Part shown: one piece after another, positions 14,871 through 16,926 of the stretch
Layout of the letters: the number at the start of each line of letters is the position of its first letter
How positions within the stretch are numbered: position 1 is the first letter of the stretch
NCBI RefSeq assembly: GCF_003478035.1
Contig: NZ_QUEP01000027.1
Coordinates: 313 to 17,238 of the forward strand
Length of the DNA: 16,926 nucleotides
DNA from: Clostridium sp. OF03-18AA
GTDB lineage: Bacteria > Bacillota > Clostridia > Lachnospirales > Lachnospiraceae
Direction of reading: 5' to 3'
Made by a program: the position numbers and the translations under genes
Notes under the pieces: generated by a model
What the model saw: only the letters and a program-made list of their open reading frames with translations
What the model was told of the DNA's origin: nothing
Database searches by the model: none

Positions 14871-15617
14871 ATGAACATTGCGATCATTGATGATTTAAAA
14901 ACCGATTCCGACCGGCTTGTCGGATTGATTGATACATATATGGAACAGCATCGGCTCCAGTGCCGGACCATGGATCTTTTTTCCAGTGGGGAGGACTTTT
15001 TAGACACCTTTACAGCCGGAAAATATCACCTTATTTTTCTCGACATCTACATGGACGGGATCACCGGAATGGAGACTGCAAAACGGATCCGGCAGACAGA
15101 TCATGACTGCAGGATCATCTTTATCACCACCTCTCCGGAGTTTGCCGTGGAGAGCTACAATGTAAACGCGTCCTTTTATCTCCTGAAGCCGATCGGGAAG
15201 GACGGTGTTTTTTCCGCCCTCGACCGGTGCGGACTTCAGGCTGCGGAACAGTCCAGATCCGTGGAGGTTGCAACTGCCTGCGGAAAGACACAGCTTCTGA
15301 TCCATGAGATCTCCTACACCGAATATGTAAGGCGGCAGGTCCTTGTGCATTTTAAAGATGGGCAGGAGCTGGCAGTCTCCATGAGTCAGAAGGACTTCTC
15401 CGCACTCCTGCTCCCGTACCCATGGTTTTCTGACTGCATCAAGGGGATCCTCGTAAACTTTGAAGATGTGGAAAAGCTCCTGGAAGATCGTTTTCTTTTA
15501 AAGAGTGGAGTCCAGGTCCCGATCAGCCGTTTAAAATATAAGGAAGTCCGGGAACAGTTTCTCGAATATTCCTATTCCATGGTCCGGGGAGGTCAATATG
15601 ACAGAACTTCTTTTTAA
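14871..15617 (+). CDS. LytTR-family response regulator
   Basis: The ATG at 14871 gives MNIAIIDD, the usual start of a receiver domain; GGAGG (14854-14858) is 12 nt upstream, slightly far, while the in-frame GTG at 14859 is too close to it. The 248-residue protein has a receiver domain (about 1-120) with acidic pocket Asp7-Asp8, phosphoacceptor Asp58 in LIFLDIYMDG, Thr86/Thr87 and Lys106 in LLKP. A LytTR DNA-binding domain follows (about 130-235), ending in the typical VPISRLKYKEV. It is of the AgrA/ComE type. Its gene overlaps the kinase gene by 20 nt, so the two are translated together. The likely target is the direct-repeat site upstream of the divergent surface protein gene. Confidence 0.94.
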   Translation: MNIAIIDDLKTDSDRLVGLIDTYMEQHRLQCRTMDLFSSGEDFLDTFTAGKYHLIFLDIYMDGITGMETAKRIRQTDHDCRIIFITTSPEFAVESYNVNASFYLLKPIGKDGVFSALDRCGLQAAEQSRSVEVATACGKTQLLIHEISYTEYVRRQVLVHFKDGQELAVSMSQKDFSALLLPYPWFSDCIKGILVNFEDVEKLLEDRFLLKSGVQVPISRLKYKEVREQFLEYSYSMVRGGQYDRTSF

Positions 15618-16890
15618 TGAATTTTGCAGCACCTACCCGTTCCATATGTTCGCGTACCTGCCCCTTCATGCATACCTTCGCTGCTCCGGAAAAAGAGCGA
15701 TCCTGATCTCCGTTTTTGCGGAAACTATTTATCTGGCAATCTTCGCGATACTGGTATATTTGGGGTTTCCCGCCGTATATGTGCAGTATCTGGCGATCCC
15801 CATTTTTGGAGCCTTCCTCTACTATCTGGTTCAGACGAATATCGGCATCATCACGTTCCAGTACACCTTTGTTCTGGACTACCTGATGGTGATCCGCGCC
15901 TGCTCCTTTTTTATCTGCAAAAAGTTTTTTAACTGCGGATTCTACACCTGGCAGTCCGGCATTATCACACTGATCCTCGTACTCCTCACTGCCTGTTTTA
16001 TGATGAAGCGGCTGATCGAGATCATGGACAGTCTCTCTGCCATACAGGCTCCTGCGATCTGGAAAACCGCCTGGCTCCTGCCATTTTCCACAACCATGAT
16101 CATTTTTCTCCTGACCGGCAATATCCGGGACGGAAGCTTCAATCAGGCGCATCTTATCGCGAGGATTCTTCTTCTGGTCTGCATGTTCCTCACCAGCCAC
16201 ACACAGATCCTGCTGCTCCAGTTCTTTAAGGATCAGGCAGAGGCCGCCGCAAAATCCGAAACGATGGAAAAGCTTCTAAAGATCCAGTCGGACCAGTACA
16301 ATCTTCTCACCGCCAGAATTCAGGATAACCGCCGGGCAAGGCACGATTTCCGGCAGCACCTGACTGTCATCAGGGATTGTGCCGACCGTGGGGATCTCGC
16401 TTCCCTGAAGGATTATCTGAGCGACTATGAGAAGATGTTCAAGCCTCAGGATATCCGCTCCTACTGTAAAAATTATGCCATCAACGCGATCCTCTCCTTC
16501 TACGCGGAACAGGCAGAAAAAAACGGGATCACCATGCAGGTCTCTATCCAGATGGATGACCCGCCGGTGATCCCGGAAACGGAATTTTGTGTTCTGATCG
16601 GAAATCTGCTGGAGAATGCGGTGGATGCGTGTGCAGGCATCGATGCGGAAATCCAGCCTTTCATCCGGCTCCATGTGGTCCAGACCGGCTCCTCCATGCT
16701 TTCCATCACCGCCGACAATACAAGCTCCGGAAGCCCGAACTGGTCCGGGGATAAGCTTCTCTCCACCAAGCACTCCGGTTATGGAATCGGAACGGAATCT
16801 ATCCGCATGATCGCGGAGCGGTATCACGGGGATGCGCGTTTTGCGTGGAAAGACGGTATTTTCTATGCGTCGATCATGTTAAATCCGTGA
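15598..16890 (+). CDS. AgrC-like membrane sensor histidine kinase (GHKL, HPK10 type)
   Basis: The ATG at 15598 follows GGGGAGG and lies within the last codons of the regulator gene. The 430-residue protein has about six hydrophobic segments within residues 35-205, then a short coiled linker (about 208-240). The phosphoacceptor is probably His249 in RRARHDFRQH, the pattern of the AgrC/ComD class. The N-box is GNLLENAVDAC (Asn336, Asn340), and a Gly-rich ATP lid reads HSGYGIGTES (392-401). It should phosphorylate the LytTR regulator encoded just upstream. Kinases of this class often sense cyclic peptides, but no agrB- or agrD-like gene is in the window; sequence to the right is not visible. Confidence 0.94.
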   Translation: MTELLFNEFCSTYPFHMFAYLPLHAYLRCSGKRAILISVFAETIYLAIFAILVYLGFPAVYVQYLAIPIFGAFLYYLVQTNIGIITFQYTFVLDYLMVIRACSFFICKKFFNCGFYTWQSGIITLILVLLTACFMMKRLIEIMDSLSAIQAPAIWKTAWLLPFSTTMIIFLLTGNIRDGSFNQAHLIARILLLVCMFLTSHTQILLLQFFKDQAEAAAKSETMEKLLKIQSDQYNLLTARIQDNRRARHDFRQHLTVIRDCADRGDLASLKDYLSDYEKMFKPQDIRSYCKNYAINAILSFYAEQAEKNGITMQVSIQMDDPPVIPETEFCVLIGNLLENAVDACAGIDAEIQPFIRLHVVQTGSSMLSITADNTSSGSPNWSGDKLLSTKHSGYGIGTESIRMIAERYHGDARFAWKDGIFYASIMLNP

Positions 16891-16899
16891 ATTACCCAC

Positions 16900-16926
16900 C
16901 ACTTAATTTTGAAGAAATTTGAAGTG
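16900..16926 (+). terminator. Possible terminator hairpin after the kinase gene, cut by window edge
   Basis: CACTT-AATTT (16900-16909) can pair with AAATT and AAGTG (16916-16926) with a 2-nt bulge. The stem is AT-rich and the window ends at its base, so a following T-run cannot be checked. Confidence 0.3.

Noticed and set aside
15523..16200. Minus-strand open frame of 225 codons
   Set aside because: It is antisense to the regulator and kinase genes, which are secure, and its composition (His, Asp, Gln-rich) is that of a shadow frame.

Overview
The window looks like chromosomal DNA from a Gram-positive anaerobe of the class Clostridia, most likely family Lachnospiraceae. This rests on strong AGGAGG-type ribosome sites, near-consensus sigma-A promoters, Firmicutes-type deoB, asnA and long aminopeptidase P, a LytTR/GHKL two-component pair, and a giant secreted protein with GLUG, Ig-like and choline-binding-type repeats. 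There are no phage genes, transposases, CRISPR arrays or rRNA. The placement is an inference from gene content; no species is claimed.

Layout. 1-120: the 5' part of a tRNA-Val (minus strand, cut by the window edge) with its promoter. 204-595: a 73-residue coiled-coil protein with an AT-hook-like N-terminus, with its own promoter and terminator. 657-3039 (minus): a cdd-deoC-deoB deoxynucleoside salvage operon behind a TTGACA-17-TATGGT promoter. 3040-3291: an intergenic block full of hairpins and containing a partly duplicated segment. 3292-4088: a PAP2-family membrane protein with its own promoter, a TTG start and a terminator. 4089-4315: a convergent intergenic region with a compact multi-hairpin element of unknown nature. 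4252-8354 (minus): asnA, an X-Pro aminopeptidase and a D-2-hydroxyacid dehydrogenase; asnA has a foldable leader. 8379-14710 (minus): a 2055-residue secreted surface protein. 14871-16890 (plus): a LytTR response regulator overlapping a GHKL sensor kinase, divergent from the surface protein gene.

How the genes work together. Cdd, DeoC and DeoB feed deoxyribonucleoside carbon into glycolysis: Cdd deaminates deoxycytidine, DeoB converts deoxyribose 1-phosphate to the 5-phosphate, and DeoC splits that to glyceraldehyde 3-phosphate and acetaldehyde. The phosphorylase that would link Cdd to DeoB is not in the window. AsnA, the peptidase and the dehydrogenase are co-directional, and the last two overlap, but no shared pathway is evident.

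The most interesting part is the right end. A pair of 9-bp direct repeats with a 20-bp period lies immediately upstream of, and roughly in helical phase with, the -35 box of the giant surface protein gene. That is the geometry expected of a LytTR activator site, and a LytTR regulator plus its AgrC-like kinase are divergently encoded next door. I infer a self-contained module in which a sensed signal switches expression of a large choline-binding-type surface protein.
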